This document shows positions 31,467-42,971 of a DNA stretch of 64,000 bases, piece by piece (position 1 is the first letter of the stretch; each line of letters starts with the position of its first letter). A model generated the notes under the pieces. The model worked only from the letters and a program-made list of their open reading frames with translations, was not told the origin of the DNA and ran no database searches. This DNA comes from Cordylochernes scorpioides. Its lineage: Eukaryota > Arthropoda > Arachnida > Pseudoscorpiones > Chernetidae. The translations under genes were made by a program, and so were the position numbers. The stretch spans positions 20,685,706-20,749,705 of the forward strand of contig CP092879.1 in NCBI GenBank assembly GCA_030710605.1. Direction: 5' to 3'.

Positions 31467-33070
31467 CTAGTTTAGGTGGCGAAATATAGAGGACTTCTTC
31501 AATATAATATCGTACTTTAACTTATTTACATGTACAGTATCGCTACCACTACGTGCAATTTTATTGGGCCTATTTATGCGTACGACATTATCTGAAATTA
31601 TTTCAATTATCTTATAAGGGCCTGTAAAGTAGGGTACTAACTTGCCGCTATCTGGGTGATGGCACGCCTTTACTAATACTAAATCCCCTATGGCGAATTG
31701 GGGGGTCTTATGTTTATTATCATACTTAATTTTTTCTTTAGCATGCCTATCATTTGTACGTTGTACTGCTAACCTCCTACTTTCTACTATATTAGGGTAT
31801 GGGTTTATATGATTATTTAAGTCTGATGGGATTATATTAAACATTAAAAATATAGGAGGAAATCCGGTTATCGTATGGGGGGTGTCGTTATATTTTTGAG
31901 TTACTATCCTAATTAACTTAGTCCAGGAGGTTCTGGGATTCTCTAGGTGCAACAATCTCAGCTTCCCGGTGAGTGTCGCGTTGAGACGTTCACATAGACC
32001 GTTAGCCTGAGGATTATTAGCGGTGGTTAGAAGAGGCTGTATCCCGTGTTTTATTAAAAACCTTCAGAACTTCGGGGAAGTAAATGCAGGTGCTCGGTCT
32101 GAAAGCAGGCGTTTTGGACGACCACACTGTAATACCTTTTTGAGGCATTGAATATATGTAATTATACTAGTTGACTTACTGGGGAAAGTCCAGGTGTAAC
32201 ACCTTAAGTGGTATACTATTACATGTAGATATGATTTCCTATTACCGTACTTTGAAAAACCTGAAATAGTATCTATGGATAACATGTCATATGGTTGTAA
32301 TGATATAGGGGGACGTTCTAGTCTACCATACAGGGGACCTTTTGGTTTTTTATAAGTTGACATGTGGGACAGGATCTGTTATACTTGACTATTGATTTGG
32401 TCATACCACACCAGGTATACTGGGTGGAGATGAGCCTAATCATTTAGGATACACCGGGATGGTTTTATTCCAGATGTACTTTATTGATTAATGTATGTTG
32501 TAAAGGAGAGGGAACTATGATCTTAACAATACCTTTACGCTTAATTGTATGGAGGCCGTCTGTATTCGTTTTGATAAGTGAAGATGGGGGCTGTAGGGGT
32601 TGTTTTTCTATTATTTCGGTGGACGTGAGGAAGCCACATATAAGATTGCGGGACAGTAGGTCCGCCTCGTACTGCGTTTTCCCCTTTATATATTTTATAT
32701 CGTATTCGTAAACGGACATTTTCAAGCTCCACCTAAAGAGTCTACCTGTGGGATATTTAATGGTTTTCAGCCACTGGAGTGCATGATGATCTGTGAAAAT
32801 GGTGAACCTTACGCACGCGAGATAGATGCGGACTTTTTCCACACTATCAATTACAGCAAGGCACTCCAATTCCGTGATGCTATAATTCGTCTCGTGTGGT
32901 CTGAGTGCTCTGCTGTAATATTGTACAGGGTGTAGTGTGCCGTCGGGGTGCTGTTGTTTCAGGATGCCAGCTATTCCTTGAAGTGAGGCATCACAGAATA
33001 GCTGACATGGCAACTCTTCCTTGAAGAGGTGTAGAATCGATTTTGAGTTCAAACACTTCTTTAGAGTGTT
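31467..33070 (-). pseudogene. Gypsy-4 copy A RNase H, integrase and C-terminal module
   Basis: Reading down from 33070: RNase H (FCDASLQGIAGILKQ, FTDHHALQWLK), then the integrase zinc finger NHPGVS / CPTCQ interrupted by two TAA codons near 32465 and 32435. Next come the integrase core with SIDTISGF and LLSDRAPAF (32064-32363), a broken stretch where the catalytic E should be (31956-32063), and the C-terminal GPYKIIEI module (31467-31955). Same general type as Gypsy-2. Not translatable as one protein. Confidence 0.85.
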
Positions 33071-33242
33071 AGAGGGCGATGAGGTTCTCCTCAGCACGAG
33101 GCGCGACTAGTCCTCGTATAGCGTCTGTGAGGCGGCATACCAGGTCGTCGAGGCGGGGTTGCATGTAGGTAGAAGCATCCACGAAGTATTCGTCGTCCTC
33201 CGACACCTCCATCGTCCTCCGCATGTTTTTGTCCTCAGCCAT
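33071..33242 (-). pseudogene. Gypsy-4 copy A Gag N-terminus
   Basis: Starts MAEDKNMRRTMEVSEDDEYF just after the LTR and continues to about APRAEENLIAL, where it is fused out of frame context to RNase H sequence. Homologous to 48358-48564. Confidence 0.7.
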
Positions 33243-33256
33243 CCTGTCGACTTTCT

Positions 33257-33867
33257 GTAATATTGTTGCAAATGTGATCCTGCCGACGTATGGATAAGCT
33301 GGCAGTCGTGTATGTGAGGCGAGTATTGATGTTCTTCCCACACGCGGACAACAAGAAGCAGAGGCAGGGCTAGATGTTAGCACACAGAAGGATCGGGAAC
33401 AGCCCACGGGACAGAGGTAGAGGCCATGACACAAACTTGGATGCCTATCACCGAGACATGGAGACAGAGAGTGCGCGAGACTGAAGCCGTCTGCCGATAG
33501 CCACACCCTAGAACCATCTGCTGCTGACCCCCTGCCAAAACCTGTCCTTTTTACAGGGGTCGTCTATGAAGAGTCCCTGGGGGCCCCACATGGGCTGGGC
33601 GTTACCTTTTTCCTCCCCTCTATCCCTGCCACCAGCTGACCGCTCTTTGGATATTTATTTTGAAGTCAACAATTTTAGTTTAAATACAAATAGGGGTTTA
33701 CAGGTATTATTAATAAATATATAGCATATATACAAAATATGGGGTGGTAGCAAATAGAAACGGTGTACATTTTAATAGAAGGGTAGGATCTTATAAGGCT
33801 CTAACTAATTGGAAGATATGTGACATATAGTAAAAGTGTCATCATTATACAGTTTAAAATATATACT
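33257..33867 (-). repeat. Gypsy-4 copy A 5' LTR
   Basis: 611 bp. On the minus strand it begins AGTATATATTTTAAACTG and ends GCAACAATATTAC. The mariner at 33869 inserted at its outer edge. Nearly the same as 48579-49194. Confidence 0.75.
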
Positions 33868-33868
33868 A

Positions 33869-35196
33869 CGAGGGTTGTCCGTTAAATAAGTTCCACAGAG
33901 GTTTTTCATACAGAAAAACAGGTTTATTTGCCCTGAACTATACATTTTCGAAAATATCAGACTTTTTTCATTTTTCTACATATTCCCCGTTTCGTTCTAC
34001 GCATTTTTGCATTCGGTACACCCACTTATGGAACCCAGAGTCGAAGAACTCTGCCGCCTGGCCACGTAGAAGCCTAAAACCGCTTCTTCCAACTCGTCAT
34101 CGTCCTGGAATTGGGTTCCCCCCAGGTTTTTCTTCAACTCGGGGAAGAAATGGAAGTCACTAGGAGCTACGTCCGGGCTGTAAGGTGGGTGTGACACCAA
34201 TTCCCATTCAAATTATTCGATGAGGGCGGTGGTTTGACGGGCGGTGTGCGGCCGAGCGTTGTCGTGGTGAAAACGCACCCCTTTGGTTAACATCCCTCTC
34301 CTCTTGTTCTGAATCGCGCGTCGAAGTTGTTTTAAGGTCTTACAGTACCGGTCGGAATTGATTGTTGTACCCAGACGCATAAAGTCGCACAACAATAGGC
34401 CCTTTCGGTCCCAAAAGACGGTAGCCATAAGTTTCCCGGCAGAAAGTGTTTGTTTAAACTTTAGAGGTTTCGGCGAAGAAATGTGATTCCACTGCTTGGA
34501 TTGCTCCTTTGTCTCCGGTGTGGTGTAGTGTACCCATGTCACATCACCAGTAACGATCGAATCCAAAAATTCCTCTCCGTCAGTTTTGTGGCAATCGAGA
34601 AATTTCTGGGCCACATAAACCCGCTGCCGTTTATGGTCTTCAGTCAGCATTTTCGGAACCCATATTGCGCAGACCTTTGAATACCCTAAATGTTCACGCA
34701 AAATCTTGTCGATGGTGGTTTTACTGACATCAGGAACCAAATCGCAGAGCTTCCGCACAGTAACCCGTCGATCTTCAAGCATTGCCGCTTCGACTTTGGC
34801 AATGGTTTCGTCCGAAACCGATGGCCGTCCAGCACGCGGTTCATCGTGGACGTCTGTTCGGCTGTTTTTAAATTCTCTGACCCATCTGCGCACCATCCCG
34901 GAACTCATACACCCTTCTCCATACACTTGACAGAGTTCAGTATGAATGTCCTTCGCCGAATTCTTCTTTGCGGCCAAAAATCGAATTACTGACCGTAATT
35001 CGCAGCTGGCGGGAGACACGAGGGGAAGCTCCATCACTAACGGCTGCTCAGCCAAGACTAAGCTTACCAGCGACGTGTCCTTGGTGGGAAATTGGAGTGA
35101 GGAGAACAAGCTACGAGCCCGTGCAGTCGGCTCGAGCCTAAAAGCGATCCTCACGACAGTGGTGCCCCGTGGAACTTATTTAACGGACAACCCTCG
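33869..35196 (-). mobile_element. mariner transposon (Tc1/mariner, D,D34D)
   Basis: 1328 bp, flanked by TA on both sides, with perfect 28-bp terminal inverted repeats that begin CGAGGGTTGTCCGTTAAATA. Absent from the homologous place in the second copy of this region (about 49195-49203), where the TA-rich target is uninterrupted. Cut-and-paste DNA transposon. Confidence 0.95.
33997..35034 (-). pseudogene. mariner transposase with one nonsense codon
   Basis: 345 codons from the MELPLVSPASCELR start, the family's usual length. The in-frame ATG at 35154 is upstream and less likely. N-terminal paired helix-turn-helix regions bind the inverted repeats (FLAAKKNSAKDIHTELC; GRPSV... ; WVPKMLTEDHKR linker). 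Catalytic triad: VTGDVTWVHYTTPE, HHDNARPHTA and YSPDVAPSDFHFF, with 34 residues between the second and third D. A TAA at 34213-34215, between the last two aspartates, truncates the protein. Reading resumes in the same frame, so the loss is recent. Confidence 0.93.
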
Positions 35197-35812
35197 TATA
35201 TATATACATTAGAACCTCCCTGTAAAAGACACCTAATTTCAGAGCCAAAGTGTCCTTTAGGGAGAGTTGTCCTCTAGCGGGAGTGTCCTTTCGTAAAGGT
35301 TCTACTGTATCTCAGGAATTATTCGCTCTTCAGTTGGAACTCCCATTAAAGGCTCTACTGTATCCCTGAAATAGAATATTCAAGCTGAACTAGAGTAACT
35401 CTGACTCAATAATGGCAGCGGCTGTTTACACGGAGAAGGGTTTGCTCTCAAGTTTCCCTCGGAACCAATTTCAACGCATAACTAATAATTCCCAGGGATT
35501 AATTAACGGACTCTTCAGTAATTCCAAAGATATTACCAGGGTACAGTGCATAATGAACAGAATATTCCTGCAGTATTCACAATATGGATATACATTTATA
35601 AAGGTGTAGGAGGATGGTATTTACGGTAATATAAATACGATAGAAACGTATTTATTAAATTTATTGTTTTAGTAAATTTAAATAAATGAGTTTATCCCCC
35701 TCCCCATTTTGGACCGATTATTTCTTAATATTTTCTATCTTTTACTCATGTGGTATTTTCTTTAAAGAAGAATCAAATATTTTCAAAATATATATATATA
35801 TATATATATATA
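35197..35812. other. Non-coding spacer, duplicated at 49195-49843
   Basis: Contains AGAGCCAAAGTGTCCTTTAG and similar segments; the 65-codon ORF at 35412-35609 (70 codons at 49415-49627) differs by indels between copies and shows no domain. A TA run ends the interval. Confidence 0.35.
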
Positions 35813-36103
35813 TGTCATAATATATACCCTTCCAGGAATAATAAAACAAACCTAGAGCCATCCCAGAGAGAGATGGGATGTAAAGTCCGGTCAATTGAGA
35901 AAGCAGCGACATTCCAAAGGGGCGGCAAATGGGGCCCGCCCGTCAACACCTGAGGACTATTTTTGGACAGTTTGCGGGGGGGCGTGCGACACAAACGGCC
36001 GTTCAGCGGTGGCGCTCCCTATCTCTCGGATGGCTTCCAAATTCCTCTACCAATTTGTGGCGTGATTATTTCCCTTTCCCCACATTATCACTATATTGTC
36101 ACA
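35813..36103 (+). repeat. Solo LTR-like repeat, family S
   Basis: 291 bp between TA runs, TGTCATAA...TTGTCACA. AGGAATAATAAAACAAACC is a polyadenylation-like signal. Same family as 3682-3972, and the allele or paralogue of 49844-50133. ORFs reading through it are not proteins. Confidence 0.5.
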
Positions 36104-36554
36104 TATATATATATTATTTTATAATTCTCTTTCAATTATCTTTTTCGAAGCTATTTTCTGAAACAACCAATGTTGGACTATGGCCTGTGCCAACTATTGT
36201 AATGCATATATGCCAAAATAAACGTTAGTTTATATTTATTCCGATAGATGGCGTGACAATGAACAAATATCGGTGTACAATATGTAGATGCTTTTTTAAA
36301 AAATATATTTCTCTGTACACTAGATTTCCAAATTTAATGCATTACTCACAAGAATCTTCACCATCACTATCATAATAAAGAAACAGATCTTCGACTTAAT
36401 GATAAAGTGGAAAAGATCACGTTAATAACAATTACAAATTTATTTAATTAACCTTTTAATAGTTCAAATACCGTAAACAACATATTTACATGGTAATATA
36501 AGGAAGGAATTAAATAAAATGTTTTAAAAAATAATTTTATATGATTGATGATTA

Positions 36555-36696
36555 CACTGATAGACAAAACTTAAGGAAGTTGTACCTTATAGCATATATA
36601 TATCGGGATTCAGAAAATATCTCTCAGAGTTATTTTCTGAATCCCGATATATATATGCTATAAAGTACAACTTCCTTAAGTTTTGTCAATCAGTGT
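36555..36696. repeat. Hairpin MITE of Tc1/mariner type
   Basis: 142 bp, almost a perfect palindrome: CACTGATAGACAAAACTTAA at one end and its complement (one mismatch) at the other, with a loop near TCTCAGAG at the centre. Flanked by TA. Absent at 50583-50587, where GATTACC reads through, so the empty site is visible. No coding capacity. Confidence 0.8.
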
Positions 36697-36788
36697 TACC
36701 TTTATTTGGAAATATCGATATATAAAATATAAATACTTAGTTATGTTATGATTCTCGACATTTTTGAGGCAAGTTTAACAAGAATTTC

Positions 36789-36820
<32 letters not shown>

Positions 36821-37007
36821 CGTATATTTTAATATTTTTATTTGTAGATTTCAACGAAACCATTTGAAATATAATATATTTCACATAACATAGTCGCATT
36901 TTAATCAAAAATAAAATAACGAGAGAGATATTTTTGAGTCAACTTCAGGAAAGGAAACTTTGGAAGGATTATTTTGTCTTTTCCATGAATTATTGTGAGA
37001 ACGGATC

Positions 37008-37083
37008 ATGTTTATATGCAAATAATTATTTGCATATAAACATTTACCTCAATAGCGTGTAATTATAATTACACGCTATTGAG
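37008..37083. repeat. Two adjacent 36-bp perfect palindromes
   Basis: 37008-37043 (centre AATAATTATT) and 37048-37083 (centre GTAATTATAATTAC). The counterpart at about 50890-50923 has only one half of each, joined directly. Confidence 0.9.
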
Positions 37084-37444
37084 CTAAAGGCCCCCTTTCA
37101 TAGGAAAAAGAGGAGAGTAATCTTTATTTTTATTCAAATATTCCCGAGATACAGGAGATACAAATATTGTAACGTGGTTAATATATTTACATAATTTTGA
37201 GTGTATTGATTTACATAGTTTTGAATTATGTCATAGCTATATAAATGCGCGTAAATACAATTTTAGGGTAGGCCGTTGTTATAGAGAATAAAGTCCGTTT
37301 GTGTTTACCTCTCCTCACGCTATTTTTCAACGCGACAATATATCCATATTTTAAAATTGATATGGAATGCATCATGCTCATATTTACATATTTGTTAAAT
37401 ATTTCTTAAAATGAAAGATACTTCGGCCAGTATATCTTTTTATT

Positions 37445-37489
37445 ATCTCGACGTTTCGAAAAAAAAAACTTTTGTTCTCGTCCGAAGCG
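37445..37489 (-). ncRNA. Hammerhead-like motif, GAAACGUC type
   Basis: Minus strand: CGGACGA (CUGACGA with U changed to G), helix II GAGAA loop UUUUC, GAAA, then CGUC with GUC as the presumed cleavage triplet, followed by GAGAUAAUAAAA. Helix I has only three plausible pairs. The counterpart at 51291-51332 has CUC in place of GUC. Probably a decayed Penelope-like ribozyme. Confidence 0.4.
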
Positions 37490-39092
37490 AACAAAAATGA
37501 AAACATTTGGCAAAGCGTTAAAAATTATTCTTTATGTTAAATATTTATCAAACATGATATATATATATATAGCAGTTTGGAAGAGAATATAAATATTTCA
37601 CATATTCAACCTAATTTCTATATTCCAGAACAATAAAATCAAACAATTGTAAAAGAAAAATATCACAGAGAGAGAAAAATAAATGGTATTGAATATTCTT
37701 CTTCTATTATATTTTAAAATATTTGACAATTATAAAAGGTAAGATGAAATATTGAATGAGAATGTCTGAAATAAAATAAATATTACGAAAAGTTCAACTC
37801 TATATTGGAACTGGTCAAAAAATACCTTCTATTTCCTAGACATCAGCCTCAATTACACTCATGGACAAAAAATAAGTACGTGGAGCGCCTTTTGTCGCCA
37901 ATAGTTAAAGAGACAGAGGCAATTTAGTTCACACTTGATAAACTCGCGTCTTTAATAAAGAAATCTGTGTATCACACATACAGCTTTATTAAGACCACCG
38001 GTCTGTTACGGATTCACCACAGGACGAAAGCATAGATGGAGCTCCTATACTTCAGGCATCACAGAACCCAACAGCCTCCAGGTCTAACGCATGTCCAGTG
38101 GCCACAGAATCCGCCGTGCATTTGTTAGCGTATCACTGAAAAGGCGAGTTTGGAATCAGCCGCATTTTAGTCTTCGCTTTCCTCATCCAAATTGACCACA
38201 ACATTCGGGAATTCTATTAATTTCCTCCAAACGGTGACTGCGGCCTTGTAGAATTTATATAAACCAAAGAGAAAACCATGATCTAACATAATTGTATTCA
38301 TCATTGAAACAAGGATAAGACACCCAAGAGGTATTTCCTCTGATTCTCCAAGCAAAAGCAACTAAATATTCTATGAATGATTTCATCATATAGTTTTCTA
38401 TTACATTGATCACAAGTTAAGAGAAAATAAGTCTTCCAGCGCTTTGAACAATTTTCTGGGAAGAACTCTCATAGGAGTCTCATTTGCGCAAAAGGTGTTT
38501 TAATTTTACCAGATAATATTTGAATCACTGTGTATCAAATATCTTCAGAGTTATTATCTGAATCCCGAAATACATGCTGAAAGGAAACACTTCATCAAGT
38601 TTTGTCCATGGTAGATTTAATTAGTGAAACCGCTGCGAGGGTACACCACTATTTTTTTTTAATTCAGTGAGAACAGTAGAAAAGTTTGTGATTTGTAATA
38701 GATAAATGGTCATGCTATAAATGGTATCATCATTTAGTAAGTGTTGTGTGGTGGTGGTGTCTTGCCCAGCATAGAAAGAGGGAGGAGGTGCCATTGCCAT
38801 GTTAGTCACCACATTTCAGAGTCCCCTGTAAGTCTTCACGATTACCGTAGCGGCTCGGGCTCACGACATCGTATTTCACCCTACAGGGCAGTTCCTTACT
38901 TGTGCTAATTCTCCTACCCGCCACGTAGAGGAGGGGTTGGACTTCTGGGCAGGGTAAATTTTGTGTAATATAGTAAATAAATTGATGAAACATCGTATGG
39001 AAAGAGGGGATCAAAAATGATAAATTATCTGTGTTTCGATAAAGACATACAGAATAGGGCAGCTATTTGAGAAGAGACAAGTTTAGTATTTG

Positions 39093-39611
39093 ATGTACTA
39101 GAGCGCCATCTGTTATCAAATTATAAAACTATTTTAGTGGCGTATTATTCTTTTTAAAATAAAACAATTTCTACTGTCCTTACTGCGATGAAAAAATTAA
39201 AGGGAGGGCCTGGCTCATCAGTGGTGAACCCTCCCAGCAATTACTGTAAACAGATGGCGCTCTAGTACATCATAACATTATTGTTCTAATAAAAGACACA
39301 ATTTGATAATTGCGGAAGAGCGATTGCTCGAAGCATATTATATATTTATAATTATATTTAATTCTGCTGTCCTAAAAGCTTATGTCCATAGTTCTTCTAA
39401 AATACCCATTCCAAGATTCTTACAACGGTCACCTATAAAAGGAAGTTCCAAAAATGCAATATAACAGCGGTATGGTAGATTAAACTGGCGAAACCGCTGG
39501 GAGGGTTCACCACTGATGAGCCAGGCCCTCCCTTTAATTTTTTCATCGCAGTAAGGACAGTAGAAATTGTTTTATTTTAAAAAGAATAATACGCCACTAA
39601 AATAGTTTTAT
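39093..39611. mobile_element. P2 inverted-repeat element with target duplication
   Basis: 519 bp insert bounded by a 14-bp direct repeat AAGTTTAGTATTTG (39079-39092, 39612-39625). The unoccupied site is visible at 52937-52959 (AAGTTTGGCATTTGCTACC). Inside are perfect 118-bp inverted arms (39121-39238, 39496-39613) around a P2 body. GCGCTCTAGTACATC also occurs inverted near each left-half end. No ORF. Probably retro-inserted with an inverted tail. Confidence 0.85.
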
Positions 39612-41043
39612 AAGTTTAGTATTTGCTACCAAGAATTATACGCGAATTCTTCGTTATCAGTTTTCCCAAACAGGGTATAAATGAAGAGATATCATTCAAT
39701 GTACCATCATGGACAAAACCTAAGGAAATTTTATCTTTTAACCCGTATGTGCAGTTTGCAAAAATCGATTACTATCAGTATAAATTCTTAACCAAGATAT
39801 TCGAACGCCAAAGTTGGAACTTCAGACACGTTTTGGAATGTGATTTAACGACCGTGAGGTTCACTCTAGCTTACTAAATTCACATAAACACCCAAAGCAT
39901 CTTAATGTAGTCAATGCGGAACTTAATTCAACGATATTTCATTTTCTCTACTTATTTTCAAATATATAAATAAATGAATCATGGAGGATTAAACAATAAA
40001 TGGTACTTAAATAATATTCTGATGGAATATAAACATATTTTATTTAACTTTAATTATATCCCAATATCCTATTATCTTTTTAATAATTTTTAAAGTTGTT
40101 TATTTAGGTTTTTGATATAATTATATATATATTTAAATTCTCATTTTTTTCGATTTTAAACAGAAACATTATCTATTATGAATAAACTATGTAAATATGA
40201 AAGTAGAATTCAAATTACACACGTTGATTAATATTCACAAATAAAGTACATACATTAATTTTATAGAAAATATAGAATTCCTATTTTGAATCTTTTTGAC
40301 AAAAATTAAATCAAATTTATAATGGAATAATAAATGCAAAAAATGTTCACAACAACAAAGAAAATCAGGGTTGCCTATTAGTCAAAAATATTTAAATATA
40401 AATGTATATATTTATTGATTAATATTTATTACATACGAAAAAAGATATATACATATTTATAACCTTTCACTCAGAGGCTTAAATATCTTTCAAAGCTAGT
40501 TAGCAAATGAAAAAAAAAAAAAGAATTATATATGGAGTAACCTGGTTTTTAAAATAATTATTTGTTGACCTAATTAATGGAAATATAAAATGGATTAATT
40601 ATAATAAGGTAATGGGGATAGAAATACCACTAAGGAACTATTTAACAAATACTTATGTTTTACGCTAATTCAATTTAAAATCAAATTACATTTCTTTACT
40701 TCCCTAAATAACTCAAATTTGATTTAGTGAGGACGAAGAAAGTCAATTTGATTAATTCAGTAAATGCATTTATTGAAGTTTCCTTCTTTTCACAAGGTTA
40801 GAGGGTAATATATAAAGTGAAAATATACTTTTTGTTGAATATATATACTTTATGAGAGAGATTGAGATATTGAAACTGCTTTATTTCAATGTTCATATAA
40901 GGTTGTATATGGTTAAATACAAAATTGAATAAATATGAATAAATAAGGATAAATATAGGTCAATAAATGTACACATATATAAAATATATTCTTCGAAAAA
41001 AAAAAGCAATATTAAGGTAAAGGGTTTCTTTTAAAATTGATTT

Positions 41044-41081
41044 TCTCAAGCTTTCGAGCAAAATTTCTGCTCTTCAACGGG
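41044..41081 (-). ncRNA. GUUGAAG...GAAAGCUUGA hairpin
   Basis: Minus strand: CCCGUUGAA, stem GAGC loop AGAAAUUUU stem GCUC, GAAAGCUUGAGA. Counterpart at 54365-54402 keeps the closing GCUC but has GAUC opposite. See 19267-19308 for the shared layout. Confidence 0.35.
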
Positions 41082-41175
41082 CATATACTTCTATATATAA
41101 ACTTTACCTTAATATTGTTTATTCTTCTTTTCGAATAATTTCTAGGTAACTTATTACTCACACAAAATATGTTCT

Positions 41176-41420
41176 TCATTGGTAGCGCCCACCGCTGGAA
41201 AGACTCCGCCACCGATGGACTGCGAGAGTTCTCTCCCACAAAGTGGGCAGGTCTAGGTGTTGGCTGGCGTTGCCCACCTCAAGACCAAGATGGTACTTGT
41301 AGATGGAAGCTTTCGCCACACTTGTCAGTTTCACTGCCTCGGGATGGAGGCCGACGCCGAACAGCCATACCTGAAGATCCAGGGGTTCTTCGCAGGAGGA
41401 GAACACCTCCCGGAGTAGGA
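41176..41420 (-). pseudogene. LINE ORF2 C-terminus, 5'-truncated (family L2)
   Basis: Minus strand: LLREVFSSCEEPLDL, then VWLFGVGLHPEAVKL and LWERTLAVHRWRSL, ending at a stop. It aligns with residues after the CCHC knuckle of the longer copy at 60940-61612, where CAG has become TAG. The 5' truncation point is next to a GA/CT run (41418-41434). GC content is far above the surroundings. A C-terminal extension of a non-LTR retrotransposon; the clade cannot be named from this part. Confidence 0.7.
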
Positions 41421-41496
41421 AGAGAGAGAGAGAAAGATTTTCTAGATTTTCAATTCGACCTGAATATAAAAATATTTTAAAACTTATTTTTTAAAA

Positions 41497-41540
<44 letters not shown>

Positions 41541-41821
41541 TATTATATATTACTATTATATATATATATATTCAACTTTTATTCAACTATAAATACGAAG
41601 CGCGATGTCCCGCCAAGGACACTGGCGCCCAAAGGAAAAGCAATACAAGAGAGAGAGAGAGAGAATCTATTTATATACCCAAAAACATATGCACAAAGGC
41701 ATTTACCATATTCTTGGAATTGGTTTCAAACAAGGATACTATATACATAGGTAATTTGATTTAAACACACCTCAAAATAAAGAAAAAACATTATTTACAG
41801 CACATACAGTTACAATTATAC

Positions 41822-42178
41822 CTAACACTTGAGATTATTTAAAAACTTTGATATAAATTTACAAAATCTATTTAATTCAATGTATGAAACCCTGCTGGAT
41901 ATCAGTTCTCTTGGATCGGTACAGAGAATACCGTTACTGAGTCTGTAGTCCTGAAATGCTGGACACTTAAGTAAAAGATGAGTAGAATCCTGAATGCGGC
42001 ATCCACCAAAAACAGCCCGGATCCTCCGATGATATATACTTTCATATATATATATATATATATTTGAATATATACTAGACCGTGAGAAGTCGGTATATAA
42101 CTGTATTTCCGACTGCCATGAACCAGGAACGTATCCCTCATTGGACACTTTGTTATAATAAGTGAAGAACCTGTTCAT
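41822..42178 (-). pseudogene. LINE ORF2 C-terminus (family L3) interrupted by a TA repeat
   Basis: MNRFFTYYNKVSNEGYVPGS at the start, then an IYIYIYE stretch that is simply a TA microsatellite inside the frame, then IRAVFGGCRIQDSTHLLLKC, an HLLLKC zinc knuckle half typical of LINE 3' ends, and a tail to a stop at 41822. The frame survives here, while the counterpart at 55130-55473 is shifted by a different TA length. Class by inference from the knuckle and position. Confidence 0.55.
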
Positions 42179-42892
42179 ATATTATTCTTTTTTAAATAAA
42201 ATGGCATATATTAGATCAAAATATCATTTATTTTACGAATATTTTGATCCAATATAGGCCTTTTAATTTAAAGATTTATTTATGAAGTGCTCTATTTTGA
42301 TAAGCTTGGTCGCCTTTTTGAGCAGCACCTAATTAAGTTATTTTGGAAAACAGTATACATATTTGATTGTAGAAATGTTACATTCAACTATATATTTTTT
42401 TAAATACAAAAACCATTTTGTGTTTTTCGTTTTAGAAAATACCATCTTAAGTAACAACAATTAGAGATATAAACTTTATACTTTAAAACATTATGAAATT
42501 ATATTAGGGGATAAGAAAAACTTGGTAGTTTTACATGTCTGGCATTGTTGCAAGTCAAAAATATACAAACTTTTCTCTGATTCATTGGCAAATGAGAGCT
42601 TCGTCTACTTGTACTTCCAGTTTTACATTCAGCAGAAAAGTAAATAATTTCGATTTGATATATGAAATAAATTATGACTAAAAACATTCAGTGATTGTTA
42701 TGTCTCAACATCTAGAGTTTTATGTATATAATTACCAGTTAATTATTGATACTATTATAATTTATTTCCTTTCAATTTTTGAACTTGAGATGAGTCTATA
42801 TAAGACGTGATTTCTCTTGTTGTTTAGGAGCTATTAGAGTATGTGTCAGAGTACGTTCAATCAACGTCTAGTTGTTAGTTTCATCGAAAGAG

Positions 42893-42897
<5 letters not shown>

Positions 42898-42966
<69 letters not shown>
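42898..42966. repeat. TA microsatellite
   Basis: About 34 TA units. It hosts the P2 palindrome here; the counterpart near 56195 hosts other insertions. Confidence 0.95.

Positions 42967-42971
<5 letters not shown>

Larger units (their letters stand above)
29567..33867 (-). mobile_element. Gypsy-4 copy A, internally deleted
   Basis: Minus-strand Ty3/Gypsy element. 5' LTR 33257-33867, start of gag to about 33070, then an abrupt joint into RNase H, integrase and C-terminus (to 31467), a long non-coding 3' region, and a truncated 3' LTR (29567-29879). Compared with copy B, 2.3 kb covering most of gag, protease and RT is missing at the joint. Several stops and frameshifts in integrase make it inactive. 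Confidence 0.8.
36104..41043. other. AT-rich, mostly non-coding interval of the duplicated region
   Basis: Apart from the elements listed separately (36555, 37008, 37445, 39093) I see no gene. A CA microsatellite sits at 36796-36821. TGGACAAAA-type termini of Tc1-like repeats occur near 37860, 38605 and 39710. The 63-84 codon ORFs near 38167 and 39623 are compared with their counterparts under rejected items. Confidence 0.4.
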
